Source: a virus
Reading direction: 5' to 3' (one strand)
Length of the DNA stretch: 30,681 nt
Virus record (IMG/VR): IMGVR_UViG_3300049846_001171
Location: 1-30,681 of that record
Shown here: positions 1-6,177 of the stretch, one piece after another
Layout: every line of letters begins with the position of its first letter
Position numbering within the stretch: the stretch's first letter is position 1
Position numbers and translations under genes: made by a program
Notes under the pieces: generated by a model
What the model saw: the letters and a program-made list of their open reading frames with translations, nothing else
Told to the model about the DNA's origin: nothing
Databases searched by the model: none

Positions 1-803
1 ACACCGCTCTGCGCGTCAAGCATTTCAGCAGCTTGTTCATCGAATAGAATATTTGCTGGCCAACGGCCTTTCGCTCCCAACTGCGAAGCCCCTACGTTCA
101 CTGATTTTATCTCTTCTTTAGATCCGAATGTTGATCCCAAGGTTGTCTTGTTTGAAATGCTTCTATGGTTTGGGTCATTTTCATTTACAGGTATTCTACA
201 CCCATCGATATTCAAAGCACCAGTGCCATACTTTAAAACATTCTCAGCGACGGTGAGATTTTTCTCTAATGGCTTTCGCGCGAGACAGATAGGTTCATTT
301 GCTGGCTTTAAAGCAGTGCCCCAGCCTTGCCATTGTTTTGCGGATTCGGTCGATGGTGCTGTGATTGGATTGTATGCCGCTACTTTATAGCCGATACTTC
401 CAGCGGTAGATTCTGCACCCAAGTGACAATTTGGTCTCGCGTTTGGATTCTCGCCAATCACCTCGCGCTCTGCCCCTGCTTCTTTATCAATGCGCTTTGA
501 AACATCTGTCGACTTCGGGAATCCTGATCCATAAATCCATTGAATCTGATCTCTAATTTCAAAGCCTGCATCTTCAATGTTAACAACAAGCCTGTGATAA
601 GTCCTTGTGCCGCCAAATGCGAGTAAGTGACCGCCTGGTTTTAAAACCCTTAAGCACTCACGCCAAATTTCAATCGATGGGACATCATAGTCCCAGTGCT
701 TGTTCATGAAGGCTAAGCCATAAGGCGGATCAGTCACGATTGAATCGACTGAGTTTTCTTTTAGTTGCTTTAGAGTTTGTGAGCATTCACCAAGTAAAAT
801 CAA
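1..803 (-). CDS. DNA methyltransferase, 3' end outside window
   Basis: Site-specific DNA methyltransferase of the N4-cytosine/N6-adenine type, modifying phage or host DNA in the cytoplasm. About 267 residues are visible. The N-terminus carries the catalytic motif DPPYGL at residues 25-30, preceded by a VDSIVT strand. It is followed by LRVLKPGGHLLAFGG and later by KGRWPANILF, a stretch typical of phage DNA methylases. With DPPY near the N-terminus, the SAM-binding FxGxG motif should come at the C-terminus, which is outside the window (beta-class order). The start is TTG at 803, three bases after a GGAGGG ribosome site; no ATG or GTG fits the frame. It is separated from the upstream gene by a terminator, so it may have its own transcription. 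No restriction partner is visible. The target base and site cannot be read from sequence. Confidence 0.88.
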   Translation of the reverse strand, partial: MILLGECSQTLKQLKENSVDSIVTDPPYGLAFMNKHWDYDVPSIEIWRECLRVLKPGGHLLAFGGTRTYHRLVVNIEDAGFEIRDQIQWIYGSGFPKSTDVSKRIDKEAGAEREVIGENPNARPNCHLGAESTAGSIGYKVAAYNPITAPSTESAKQWQGWGTALKPANEPICLARKPLEKNLTVAENVLKYGTGALNIDGCRIPVNENDPNHRSISNKTTLGSTFGSKEEIKSVNVGASQLGAKGRWPANILFDEQAAEMLDAQSG

Positions 804-832
804 TATCCCTCCACTGGAGCCCCACAGGGGTT

Positions 833-864
833 TGAAAAAACAAAAGGCCTAGTTTCCTAAGCCT
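833..864 (-). terminator. Rho-independent terminator after the Lys/Ala-rich peptide gene
   Basis: On the minus strand AGGCTTAG and CTAGGCCT pair (one G-T) around a GAAA tetraloop, followed by TTTTGTTTTTTC. It lies just after the 20-residue peptide gene and before the methyltransferase. A second small hairpin (AGGGT/ACCCT, 873-886) sits between the stop codon and this stem. Confidence 0.8.
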
Positions 865-886
865 CTCTCTATAGGGTTAAAACCCT

Positions 887-949
887 TTATTTTGCTTTTG
901 CTTTGGCTTTTTTAGGGCCTTTAGCTTTAGCTTTTTTTGATGCTTTCAT
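887..949 (-). CDS. 20-residue Lys/Ala-rich basic peptide
   Basis: The ATG at 949 is preceded by AAGGAG nine bases upstream and the frame ends in TAA at 887. The product has 20 residues, ten of them lysine and six alanine, with one Gly-Pro in the middle (KGPKKAKAK). It has no acidic or aromatic residue. The composition resembles the tails of histone H1-like and other nucleic-acid-condensing proteins, so binding to DNA or RNA is a reasonable inference, but no family is recognised. It has its own candidate promoter (977-1005) and a clear terminator directly downstream, which argues that it is a real, separately transcribed gene and not chance. It is too short for most gene callers. The alternative is a non-coding RNA that happens to contain a short frame. 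Confidence 0.6.
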   Translation of the reverse strand: MKASKKAKAKGPKKAKAKAK

Positions 950-976
950 AATTCGACACTCCTTGTCTATGGCTCA

Positions 977-1005
977 ATGCTTCACTGGGCTTAAGTCTGT
1001 GTCAA
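977..1005 (-). promoter_or_regulatory. Candidate promoter for the Lys/Ala-rich peptide gene
   Basis: A perfect TTGACA (1005-1000) lies 17 bases from AAGCAT (982-977), a poor -10 match (three of six). The -35 box overlaps the TGA stop of the upstream gene. Predicted transcription would start near 970, about 20 bases before the ATG, leaving room for the AAGGAG site. Confidence 0.4.
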
Positions 1006-1208
1006 GAAAATTTAGCGGTGTCTTGGATCATGATTCGAAATCTCTTCTCACCTATTTCGACCATGAGAATTTCATCACCGAGCATGGTTGTGAAGATGCG
1101 TTCACCGTCATCTGTTTCGAATGCGGATAGGATTGCAGAGAAGGCTTTGACTAGATCTATCGGGTTTGATTTTTCGTTAAGCTCAAACTCTGCTTCGTCG
1201 ATGTCCAT
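1002..1208 (-). CDS. Small acidic phage protein of unknown function
   Basis: The product has 68 residues and is rich in Asp and Glu in its first half (MDIDEAEFELNEK), then has alternating hydrophobic positions (LVKAFSAILSAF) that suggest a helix and a short beta segment (GDEILMVEIGEKRFRIMI). No family is recognised. The ATG lies directly after the stop of the RusA-type gene with no obvious ribosome site, so translation may be coupled to it. It is the last gene of the recombination block before the Lys/Ala-rich peptide unit, whose -35 box overlaps its stop codon. Position and strand support a real gene; function is open. Confidence 0.6.
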   Translation of the reverse strand: MDIDEAEFELNEKSNPIDLVKAFSAILSAFETDDGERIFTTMLGDEILMVEIGEKRFRIMIQDTAKFS

Positions 1209-1211
1209 GAT

Positions 1212-1724
1212 TTATTCTGTGCTTGGAATGAAAGAAAGTCGAACAGAACAATGACCATCGGGATATTGGATTAGACTTTGGTCTCGAGGCATTGAGTGTT
1301 TTGATGCCCAGATAAAGAAAAAGTATTTATCATCAATGCCTATGTTTTCTGAAATGCGGTCTTCTAGCGGTTTGATTCTGTTGGAGGCGTCTTTCCTTTT
1401 CGGTTCGCCGATTTCTTCTGACTTGTTTTTGGGTTTACAGAAGAGGTCTGTCTCTGGAAAATATAATCTTGCTTCGAAGAGAATTTTCCTGTCTTTGGGT
1501 CTCTTGCTTGAGAGTTCTTCTTTAAATATTTCCACTGATCTATTTTGTTTTGCTGACATAGTGACAAAGTAACTTCGTACCTGTCTTTCAAAGAGTCTTG
1601 CAATACTTGTTTTGATAAGGCGACCGCGTACAGAGGTGAGAGTTTTGTTAACAGACGGTGGCATAGGCAGAAAATTGAACTCAAGAACTCTATCAGTAGT
1701 GTTTTCATTAGAAGTGTTTTCCAT
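1212..1724 (-). CDS. RusA-type Holliday junction resolvase
   Basis: Endonuclease that cuts four-way DNA junctions made during phage recombination and replication. With the ATG at 1724 it has 170 residues, somewhat longer than classical RusA (about 120). The N-terminus has the strand-plus-loop LEFNFLPMPPSVNKTL (residues 14-29). The catalytic segment is KDASNRIKPLEDRISENIGIDD (111-132). By eye, D112, K118 and D131/D132 match E. coli RusA D70, K76 and D90/D91, but the residue equivalent to D72 is Ser114. A TTG at 1754 in the same frame would add ten residues; I prefer the ATG because the family begins close to this strand. The gene overlaps the zinc ribbon gene by 17 bases, and Erf lies further upstream, which fits a recombination module. 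Confidence 0.8.
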   Translation of the reverse strand: MENTSNENTTDRVLEFNFLPMPPSVNKTLTSVRGRLIKTSIARLFERQVRSYFVTMSAKQNRSVEIFKEELSSKRPKDRKILFEARLYFPETDLFCKPKNKSEEIGEPKRKDASNRIKPLEDRISENIGIDDKYFFFIWASKHSMPRDQSLIQYPDGHCSVRLSFIPSTE

Positions 1725-1950
1725 CTTGTTTATGCTTGAACCTTCCTGTTCCAATCATATTTCTTTTGCTAGGTGCTCTCTGTCTTATCTTATCTTGTTT
1801 TGACCAATAGAGTGCAGAGCCACAATCGGGACAATCAATTGGCATACCTGTTATGTTTGGTTTGAGTTTTCCCTCTGCTTTATATTTAGAGCATCTGATG
1901 CTTGAACAGAATGCGTAGTATTTAGTCTGCCTGGCTGTAGAACCAATCAT
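1708..1950 (-). CDS. Zinc ribbon protein
   Basis: An 80-residue basic protein with two cysteine pairs, C15-x4-C20 and C40-x2-C43 (CPDCGS), the layout of a zinc ribbon. The tail is rich in Lys, Arg and Gln. It probably binds nucleic acid or a protein partner; no named family is recognised. The ATG at 1950 is preceded by GGGTGGGG. An in-frame GTG at 1959 would add three residues and has a worse ribosome site. The start overlaps the end of the upstream gene and the end overlaps the RusA-type gene, so all three are probably translated together. A role in DNA processing is inferred from this setting only. Confidence 0.65.
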   Translation of the reverse strand: MIGSTARQTKYYAFCSSIRCSKYKAEGKLKPNITGMPIDCPDCGSALYWSKQDKIRQRAPSKRNMIGTGRFKHKQDGKHF

Positions 1951-2242
1951 TTTCCCCACCCTTTATTTTCTCGATCTTTTTCTTAATTAACAATTCAATC
2001 TGCTCGACTGTTGTCTTGAGCAATTCGCTATGTTCATTAGCTTGTGCATCTGGGCTTTTGTCGTTTGAGTCTGTCGCTCGGTCTGTGGCAAAATAAAGAG
2101 TGTGACTTGGGGAGTTTGCGCTCTTCTTATTTTGATTTTCATAGATGTAGACGAAGACTTTCTTATCGATGTCGCCTGAGAAGTACTTAGTCCCTTGCTT
2201 TGATACTTTTTCCCATAGCCCTGTTACTTGTAGCAATGCCAT
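1922..2242 (-). CDS. Small recombination-block protein of unknown function
   Basis: The product has 106 residues and a very strong ribosome site (AAGGAGGAGACA directly before the ATG). The N-terminal half reads like a small beta domain: LWEKVSKQGTKYFSGDI, then KVFVYIYENQNKKSANSPSHTLYFA. This resembles small uncharacterised phage and plasmid proteins of the LW..G..Y.SG type and loosely the DUF736 pattern. The C-terminal half (ELLKTTVEQIELLIKKKIEKI) is likely helical and basic. It lies between Erf and the RusA-type gene. A nucleic-acid-related role is possible but not shown. Confidence 0.65.
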   Translation of the reverse strand: MALLQVTGLWEKVSKQGTKYFSGDIDKKVFVYIYENQNKKSANSPSHTLYFATDRATDSNDKSPDAQANEHSELLKTTVEQIELLIKKKIEKIKGGENDWFYSQAD

Positions 2243-2618
2243 TGTCTCCTCCTTGAGAAGGCGCTTTGATGACGCCTGTTCTGATCCAGTCCTGGAATGT
2301 TTTGAGTTGTAGTTTTGTGATGATGGCAGAACCTATTTCGTTTTGCACATCTTCAAGATCATCCTTTAAAAACTCATGTAATTCATCATAGTGATTTACT
2401 AAGTATTTCGCTGCGCGTAGGTGAATGATCCCTTCTATGAAGGCTCTGAAGATGAATGCATTCCAGACTGTGAAGCTGAGTTTGTGGAATGATGTTGTGA
2501 ACTTTACTTGGCGACAGTGGACGGTGGTGTATTCCTTTTTCTTCGGCCGTATGTTGTTCGCCTTTAGGTAGTGATTTACGAAGTCTATTGTCCAAGATGA
2601 TTTCCCCTCCGATTTCAT
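2187..2618 (-). CDS. Unknown basic protein next to Erf
   Basis: The product has 143 residues and no recognised family. It is basic at the N-terminus (NIRPKKKEY) and then has aromatic-rich helix-like segments (KLSFTVWNAFIFRAFIEGIIHLRAAKYLVN) and a helical C-terminal part (LQLKTFQDWIRTGVIKAPSQGG). The ATG follows AGGAAAG of the Erf gene's end, so the two are one transcript, two bases apart. The last 56 bases overlap the next gene, which has its own strong ribosome site inside this one. The overlap is unusually long. The residues beyond GVIKAPSQGG look less structured. Confidence 0.65.
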   Translation of the reverse strand: MKSEGKSSWTIDFVNHYLKANNIRPKKKEYTTVHCRQVKFTTSFHKLSFTVWNAFIFRAFIEGIIHLRAAKYLVNHYDELHEFLKDDLEDVQNEIGSAIITKLQLKTFQDWIRTGVIKAPSQGGDNGIATSNRAMGKSIKARD

Positions 2619-2619
2619 C

Positions 2620-3150
2620 TTACTTTCCTAGATTGTTCATAAGTGCTGCTTCGGCTGCTGTTTGTGGAGCGTAGTTTGTGACAGGCCTTGCTTGGGTTTG
2701 AGTTGCCGGACGCATGGCTGGTTGAGCCGGTCTTGCTTGCGGTGTTTGAATTTGATTACCGATTGTCTTGCCAGTTGCATGATTGCCATCATCATCGATT
2801 TGAGCAACGCCAACAAGTGATGAGAGTTGGTAGCGCCTAAAGTATGTGATTGCTGATCCAAAACCTTGAGCATCGCGCTTTGAAATGAGGACTTCTAGTT
2901 TGCCGCTTGAGATTGATTGACCAGAGGCATGGGCTAGAATTGTTTCAATGTAGTATTTATCATTCTCAGAGTATGTCTTTTGAATGTATGAAAGACCATT
3001 CTTAGTAAGCGGTCCTCGGCATGAATCCATGACTGATCCGAGGTCAGCGTACTTTGATTTAAAGAATGGATTGTCTGAGTCTTTGAGTGCGCCTGAGATT
3101 TCTGTTTGAGCCTTTGCGAGTGCTGCAAAGAGGTCTTTTGATTCTATCAT
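2620..3150 (-). CDS. erf: Erf-type single-strand annealing protein
   Basis: Recombinase of the ERF superfamily, which anneals complementary single strands during phage recombination and genome circularisation. It has 176 residues, close to the usual size. The core carries the family signature: DNPFFKSKYADLGSVMD near residues 26-42, GPLTKNGLSYIQ (46-57), TILAHASGQ, and QGFGSAITYFRRYQLSSLVGVA with DDDGN near residues 95-122. The C-terminal third is rich in Gln, Pro and Ala and probably disordered, as in other Erf proteins. The ATG has an AAAGGA site nine bases upstream. It is followed by two unknown genes, a zinc ribbon protein and a RusA-type resolvase, together a plausible recombination operon. 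Confidence 0.9.
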   Translation of the reverse strand: MIESKDLFAALAKAQTEISGALKDSDNPFFKSKYADLGSVMDSCRGPLTKNGLSYIQKTYSENDKYYIETILAHASGQSISSGKLEVLISKRDAQGFGSAITYFRRYQLSSLVGVAQIDDDGNHATGKTIGNQIQTPQARPAQPAMRPATQTQARPVTNYAPQTAAEAALMNNLGK

Positions 3151-3173
3151 TTCATAGTCCTTTCAAATTGTTT

Positions 3174-3368
3174 TTATTCTACTGCTTTTTTCATTTCCTT
3201 TAATTGATTTTTAGTACGATGCTTAGAGAAAAGGCAAATCATTTGATGATAAGTTTCAGGATCTAAGTTGACTAGAATGTTGATAACTTCTTTCATCTGC
3301 GCGATGTTGATTTGTTTTTTCTTGCCTTCTACTTCACAGAGTATTTTGGCTAATTGATGAAGCGTCAT
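3174..3368 (-). CDS. Small helical protein of unknown function
   Basis: A basic 64-residue protein that is predicted helical throughout (LHQLAKILCEVEGKKKQINIAQMKEVINILVNL). The ATG at 3368 lies inside the end of the upstream gene, with AGAGGA a few bases before it. It is 24 bases upstream of Erf and in the same orientation, so probably in the Erf transcript. No family is recognised. A role as a small regulator or Erf partner would be a guess. Confidence 0.55.
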   Translation of the reverse strand: MTLHQLAKILCEVEGKKKQINIAQMKEVINILVNLDPETYHQMICLFSKHRTKNQLKEMKKAVE

Positions 3369-3642
3369 TCATGTCCTCTATCTTTTTTATTTGTTGTTGG
3401 ATTAGGTAGATGGCTTGATTGAGCTGCATCTTTTGATCATTAAGAGTTAGGTCTGTTGGGTTTAGAATTTGATCTGCAGAGACAAGATAAAGAACGGCAA
3501 GCGCCATGTTCTTAGAAAACTCTAGATCTTTAATTGTTTGAAAGTTTTGATGAGACTGAGCTAGGACTTTGGTCGCGTTACTCATAGCCACAAGGAGTTG
3601 TTGATAGCGCTTGTCTTCGCAAGTAGTGTCATCATTGCTCAT
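3334..3642 (-). CDS. Unknown helical protein, first gene of the Erf block
   Basis: From the ATG at 3642 the product has 102 residues, nearly all helix-forming: YQQLLVAMSNATKVLAQSHQ, FSKNMALAVLYLVSADQIL and KMQLNQAIYLIQQQIKKIED, with a coiled-coil feel at the C-terminus. A TTG at 3678 would add 12 residues but runs into the divergent lipoprotein gene start. No clear ribosome site precedes either start, which lowers confidence in the exact N-terminus. It heads the leftward Erf block, back to back with the rightward lipoprotein gene, so the roughly 36 bases between them and the gene ends themselves must hold both promoters. Confidence 0.6.
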   Translation of the reverse strand: MSNDDTTCEDKRYQQLLVAMSNATKVLAQSHQNFQTIKDLEFSKNMALAVLYLVSADQILNPTDLTLNDQKMQLNQAIYLIQQQIKKIEDMNDASSISQNTL

Positions 3643-3678
3643 GAGGTGAGCATTCAACAACCCAATGGAGTTAATCAA

Positions 3679-4401
3679 ATGAAAAAGAGTTGCATTGTGC
3701 TATGCGTTTACTTATCTGCGTTTGTATTGTCTGCGTGTGAACCTAAAGGCGAGTCACCTAATGTGCCTAATGAACCAGTGACTACGACTTTGCCGAGCGC
3801 ACCTACGACGACTATGCCTGTTGTTATCGATGAGCCTGGGCTTGATCCTGTGCGAATTACGGAGCTTGGTTTAAAGGTTGGTCAGTGTAAGCAGGCTAGT
3901 GCTGATTTGAAGTGGGTCTCTATGCCTCCATACAGTGGGTCTTTAGAGGCCTGTACAGATGCAGTTGTTGGTCAGGCTTGCGCGGTTGAGCATAAGGCTT
4001 GTAAGCAAGGTAACTCAGTATTGATGTGCCACAATCATGCTCCAAAGACTTGCTATGGTTGGGTGTATGAGAAGGATGTTTTGACTGGAGTAAGTAAGCC
4101 AATGAAAGATGTAAATGTTGATCTGTGGAACATGCCTCTTTGCATGGTTGGAATGTGTAATTCACTCCTTGGTCCAGTGAAGACAAATGAGTTTGGATAC
4201 TTCGAAATGGTTGGCAATGGCATTCCAGAATCTACAAATGTTAGAGCTTGGGTTGATGGTTACTACGGCGTATGTGGTTCTAACAATAAACCATCTTGCA
4301 TTGGTGGTAAATGTTCGACAGGTGATACTTTGGTTGATTCTAACAAGTGGGAAATCAGACCGATTCAATTAATGAAGATCACTGCGACGTCCTGCAATTA
4401 A
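3679..4401 (+). CDS. Cysteine-rich secreted lipoprotein (moron candidate)
   Basis: The only plus-strand gene in the window. It has 240 residues. Residues 1-20 are a lipoprotein signal peptide with lipobox LSAC, Cys20 being the lipid anchor. Residue 21 is Glu and not Asp, so outer-membrane sorting is expected. A Pro/Thr-rich linker follows (22-55). The mature part has 12 further cysteines (70, 92, 101, 108, 117, 125, 155, 160, 199, 207, 212, 239), enough for six disulfides. Residues 127-180 (GWVYEKDVLTG, VNVDLWN, KTNEFGYFEM) resemble a carboxypeptidase-regulatory/prealbumin-like beta domain. The ATG has TGGAG eight bases upstream; an earlier ATG at 3598 is rejected because it would bury the signal peptide. 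A weak promoter could be TTGATA/TAGTGT at 3601-3629. Orientation and secretion suggest expression from the lysogen or early surface modification, such as superinfection exclusion. This role is inference. Confidence 0.8.
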   Translation: MKKSCIVLCVYLSAFVLSACEPKGESPNVPNEPVTTTLPSAPTTTMPVVIDEPGLDPVRITELGLKVGQCKQASADLKWVSMPPYSGSLEACTDAVVGQACAVEHKACKQGNSVLMCHNHAPKTCYGWVYEKDVLTGVSKPMKDVNVDLWNMPLCMVGMCNSLLGPVKTNEFGYFEMVGNGIPESTNVRAWVDGYYGVCGSNNKPSCIGGKCSTGDTLVDSNKWEIRPIQLMKITATSCN

Positions 4402-4609
4402 TATATCCTGGGCCGATGGGAATACTTATCGGCTCATTTCTAATGCCGAATGTTTCATCTTTCAGGATCTCTACACCTTTAAGTTTGTCATAGGCAAACA
4501 TTGCGCCTTCAACGTAGTTGTCTGCCTCTTTAATGTCGATGGTTGTGTCCTCGCGGTGAGCACGCAAGTACTGTCCATAAGCTAGTGTTCTAAAGTCTTC
4601 TCTGTTCAT
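4379..4609 (-). CDS. Small protein convergent with the lipoprotein gene
   Basis: The product has 76 residues. The ATG at 4609 follows GAGGGGATATTAA, a good ribosome site. The first part is likely helical (FRTLAYGQYLRAHREDT, ADNYVEGAMFAYDKLKG) and the end is Gly/Pro-rich with a single Cys. Its last 23 bases overlap the end of the opposite-strand lipoprotein gene. It is the last gene of the leftward chain of small early genes. The YVEGAMFAYDKL pattern recalls other tiny phage proteins of unknown function, such as its neighbours at 5.7 and 5.0 kb. Function unknown. Confidence 0.65.
   Translation of the reverse strand: MNREDFRTLAYGQYLRAHREDTTIDIKEADNYVEGAMFAYDKLKGVEILKDETFGIRNEPISIPIGPGYINCRTSQ
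4412..4433 (+). terminator. Weak hairpin after the lipoprotein gene
   Basis: GCCGAT and ATCGGC form a 6-bp stem with a 10-base loop 11 bases after the lipoprotein stop, followed by TCATTTCTAAT. It could end plus-strand transcription, but the T-run is poor and it lies inside the coding region of the convergent gene. Confidence 0.25.
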
Positions 4610-4654
4610 TTAATATCCCCTCACTCTATTAAAGAAAAACATTAATTCTTTTAA

Positions 4655-4750
4655 TTAAACTCTTCTCCTGGGCTTTCTCTTTTTCTTTCTAATTTCGGCA
4701 ATCTTCTTTTCTAATTCGCTGTCTTTTTCTTTTTCGCCTGGCTGATTCAT
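4655..4750 (-). CDS. 31-residue charged peptide
   Basis: The product has 31 residues, almost all charged. The first half is acidic/basic and helix-prone (EKEKDSELEKKIAEI), the second strongly basic (RKKKRKPRRRV). The ATG at 4750 overlaps the stop of the upstream gene as ATGA, and GGGGG lies five bases upstream, so it is probably translated by coupling. The basic tail suggests nucleic acid binding; nothing more can be said. The 45 bases between it and the next gene hold only an A+T-rich inverted repeat (TTAATT/AATTAA). Confidence 0.5.
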   Translation of the reverse strand: MNQPGEKEKDSELEKKIAEIRKKKRKPRRRV

Positions 4751-4977
4751 AAATCCCCCAGAAAGATAAGTTTGCTTTCTAACCATTCAGCACTAACGAC
4801 TTCGCAAGCAAAATCCATATCCAAGATGTATGCTAGCGGTCTTTCTTGTTCTGCCACAACCTTGAAAGTTACGCCATCGTTCATGCTTGTAAGGCACTCG
4901 TTTTCAATCCTTCTAAACAGAGGGATTGCTATACAGACTTCAGCATTGTTTGGTGACATGACTAATTGGTCTTTCAC
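4747..4977 (-). CDS. Small early protein, GTG start
   Basis: The product has 76 residues. The frame is open to 5061, but the GTG at 4977 overlaps the upstream stop as GTGA with GGGGTGG just before it. That is the pattern used all along this operon, so I place the start there; an ATG at 4959 is the alternative. The sequence looks like a compact alpha/beta fold (VCIAIPLFRRIENECL, GVTFKVVAE, LAYILDMDF, EWLESKLIFLG). No family is recognised. Confidence 0.6.
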   Translation of the reverse strand: MKDQLVMSPNNAEVCIAIPLFRRIENECLTSMNDGVTFKVVAEQERPLAYILDMDFACEVVSAEWLESKLIFLGDL

Positions 4978-5249
4978 TTTCCACCCCGATACTTGAGCAA
5001 GGCGGCTCGGGCTGGATCTTGTACCCAAATTTTCCACCATACTGATTGTGGATGTGCGCAAGAATCATAGCACTTAGCCGCTACCACTGCCTCAAGTGCT
5101 TGAACAAGCCCTTTGCTTTTCTCTTTTTCGTGGGCGATGCCAGCGAGGAAGGCGTCACGCAGAAATATCTCAGGACAATCAGTTGTTCCGTGTCCGCCTG
5201 CGTACTCATCCGCCGCCGCTTCATCTGCGTTCTGTGGGGTATGGGTCAT
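4974..5249 (-). CDS. Small early protein with F.RDAFLAG pattern
   Basis: The product has 91 residues. The ATG at 5249 forms ATGA with the upstream stop, and its own TGA overlaps the GTG of the next gene. The N-terminus is Ala/Asp/Glu-rich (NADEAAADEYAGGH). Then comes FLRDAFLAGIAHEKE, a pattern found in many tiny phage proteins of unknown role. It continues with a helix (GLVQALEAVVAAKC), a CYDSCAHP segment and a WWKIWVQDPARAALL tail. Three cysteines are present but no complete metal site. Function unknown. Confidence 0.6.
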   Translation of the reverse strand: MTHTPQNADEAAADEYAGGHGTTDCPEIFLRDAFLAGIAHEKEKSKGLVQALEAVVAAKCYDSCAHPQSVWWKIWVQDPARAALLKYRGGK

Positions 5250-5503
5250 GACCCACCTAATTTGACGGAAACTTCTTGAGAAGCATATTCTTTTGAGCGC
5301 TCTATTCTAGCTTGGTCTTGTGCTTCTGACATAATTCGTACACAAACATCAATCAATTGCTGATAACCAAGGTCTCCATAAGTTGAAACGTACTCGCGTA
5401 TTTTGGCATAGTTGACGAAATCAATCTCGCCAATTTGGTAGTTTCCGCAGTCGTGGTCCACAACTTTTTTAAGCTCGAAAAATGTTTCTAATTTTGCGCT
5501 CAT
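5246..5503 (-). CDS. Small early protein of unknown function
   Basis: The product has 85 residues. The ATG at 5503 overlaps the upstream stop (ATGA) and its stop overlaps the next start. The N-terminal 55 residues have mixed helix and aromatic content (FFELKKVVDHDCGNYQIGEI, YGDLGYQQLIDVCV). The C-terminal part is a charged helix (MSEAQDQARIERSKEYASQ). No family is recognised. Translational coupling with its neighbours is likely. Confidence 0.6.
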   Translation of the reverse strand: MSAKLETFFELKKVVDHDCGNYQIGEIDFVNYAKIREYVSTYGDLGYQQLIDVCVRIMSEAQDQARIERSKEYASQEVSVKLGGS

Positions 5504-5694
5504 ACTCCCTCATCCTTTCTTTCTGCTTCGGGTGGGGTGGGAATTTGATCCTCGTATTTGATTATTCTTGCCATAGACTCGAAGTAATCAGCGATCTCTC
5601 CGCACTTAGCAGAGTCCCTTCCAGATAAAACAAATTGTAGCACTCGCAACCCCCGAAGAATTAAAACACACTCATAATTTGAAAACTCTCTCAC
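5500..5694 (-). CDS. Small early protein, GTG start
   Basis: The product has 64 residues. The GTG at 5694 forms GTGA with the upstream stop. The N-terminal half is hydrophobic and basic (YECVLILRGLRVLQFVLSG) and probably a helix rather than a true membrane segment because of its two arginines. The C-terminus is acidic and Pro-rich (QIPTPPEAERKDEG). No family is recognised. Confidence 0.55.
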   Translation of the reverse strand: MREFSNYECVLILRGLRVLQFVLSGRDSAKCGEIADYFESMARIIKYEDQIPTPPEAERKDEGV

Positions 5695-5912
5695 CCATCC
5701 CCCAATTTCTTCAGCCGCTCAGATGTTGCGGTGAGGGTTTCGGTGAACGCCTTAACGCCTGAAACAAACCCGTATTCAAAATAAATTTTTGAATCAATAA
5801 GCCTGTTTGCACAGTGGTCGCAACAACGCCTAGCTTTCGCTAACTCTTGTTCAAATGATTTTTCCATTTGCTCATTCACATTCGGCAGCGTTGTGTATTC
5901 GTCGTGGGTCAT
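5691..5912 (-). CDS. Small early protein with CCDHC motif
   Basis: The product has 73 residues. The ATG at 5912 overlaps the upstream stop (ATGA). A helix (NEQMEKSFEQELAKARR) leads into CCDHCANRLID, which has cysteines and a histidine close together but no second pair for a full zinc site, and then YFEYGFVSGVKAFTETL. The YGFVSG pattern is similar to that of its neighbours, which suggests a set of related small proteins. Function unknown. Confidence 0.6.
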   Translation of the reverse strand: MTHDEYTTLPNVNEQMEKSFEQELAKARRCCDHCANRLIDSKIYFEYGFVSGVKAFTETLTATSERLKKLGDG

Positions 5913-6175
5913 GGGGATTTTTCCTTGGATTTATTGGCCTTGTATTTTTCAATCGCGGCACCAACTCTATGCTCAGATTGAATACGAATGGCTGTTTGAT
6001 GGATCAGCTCTTCAGAAATATCTCTGTCATAATTATACTCTGCCGCTGTCAAAATAAATGGAAACACGTCAATCAATTGTCGCAATGCCTTCGCCTCTGG
6101 ACCGATCTGTTTTTCATCTTGCGGTAATTCTAAAATCCTGCGCTCTGCCGCAGTAAACTTAATTTCTTCACTCAT
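5909..6175 (-). CDS. Small helical early protein
   Basis: The product has 88 residues from the ATG at 6175, which has GGGAAGGA eight bases upstream. The frame is open further, to 6247, but those codons belong to the preceding small gene read in another frame. The sequence is helix-rich (TAAERRILELP, AKALRQLIDVFPFILTAAEY, ELIHQTAIRIQSEHRVGAAIEKYK) with a basic tail. The stop overlaps the next ATG. No family is recognised. Confidence 0.65.
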   Translation of the reverse strand: MSEEIKFTAAERRILELPQDEKQIGPEAKALRQLIDVFPFILTAAEYNYDRDISEELIHQTAIRIQSEHRVGAAIEKYKANKSKEKSP

Positions 6176-6177
6176 GC

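Noticed and set aside
1-803. Complete restriction-modification system
   Set aside because: No restriction enzyme gene is next to the methyltransferase on the visible side; the far side is outside the window.
148-1803. Several plus-strand open frames of 60-80 codons (for example 148-390, 903-1130, 1018-1254, 1336-1572)
   Set aside because: They lie opposite well-supported minus-strand genes, have no ribosome sites and give low-complexity, non-familiar products.
3598-3678. Upstream ATG for the lipoprotein gene
   Set aside because: It would place 27 residues before a complete lipoprotein signal peptide; the ATG at 3679 has its own ribosome site.
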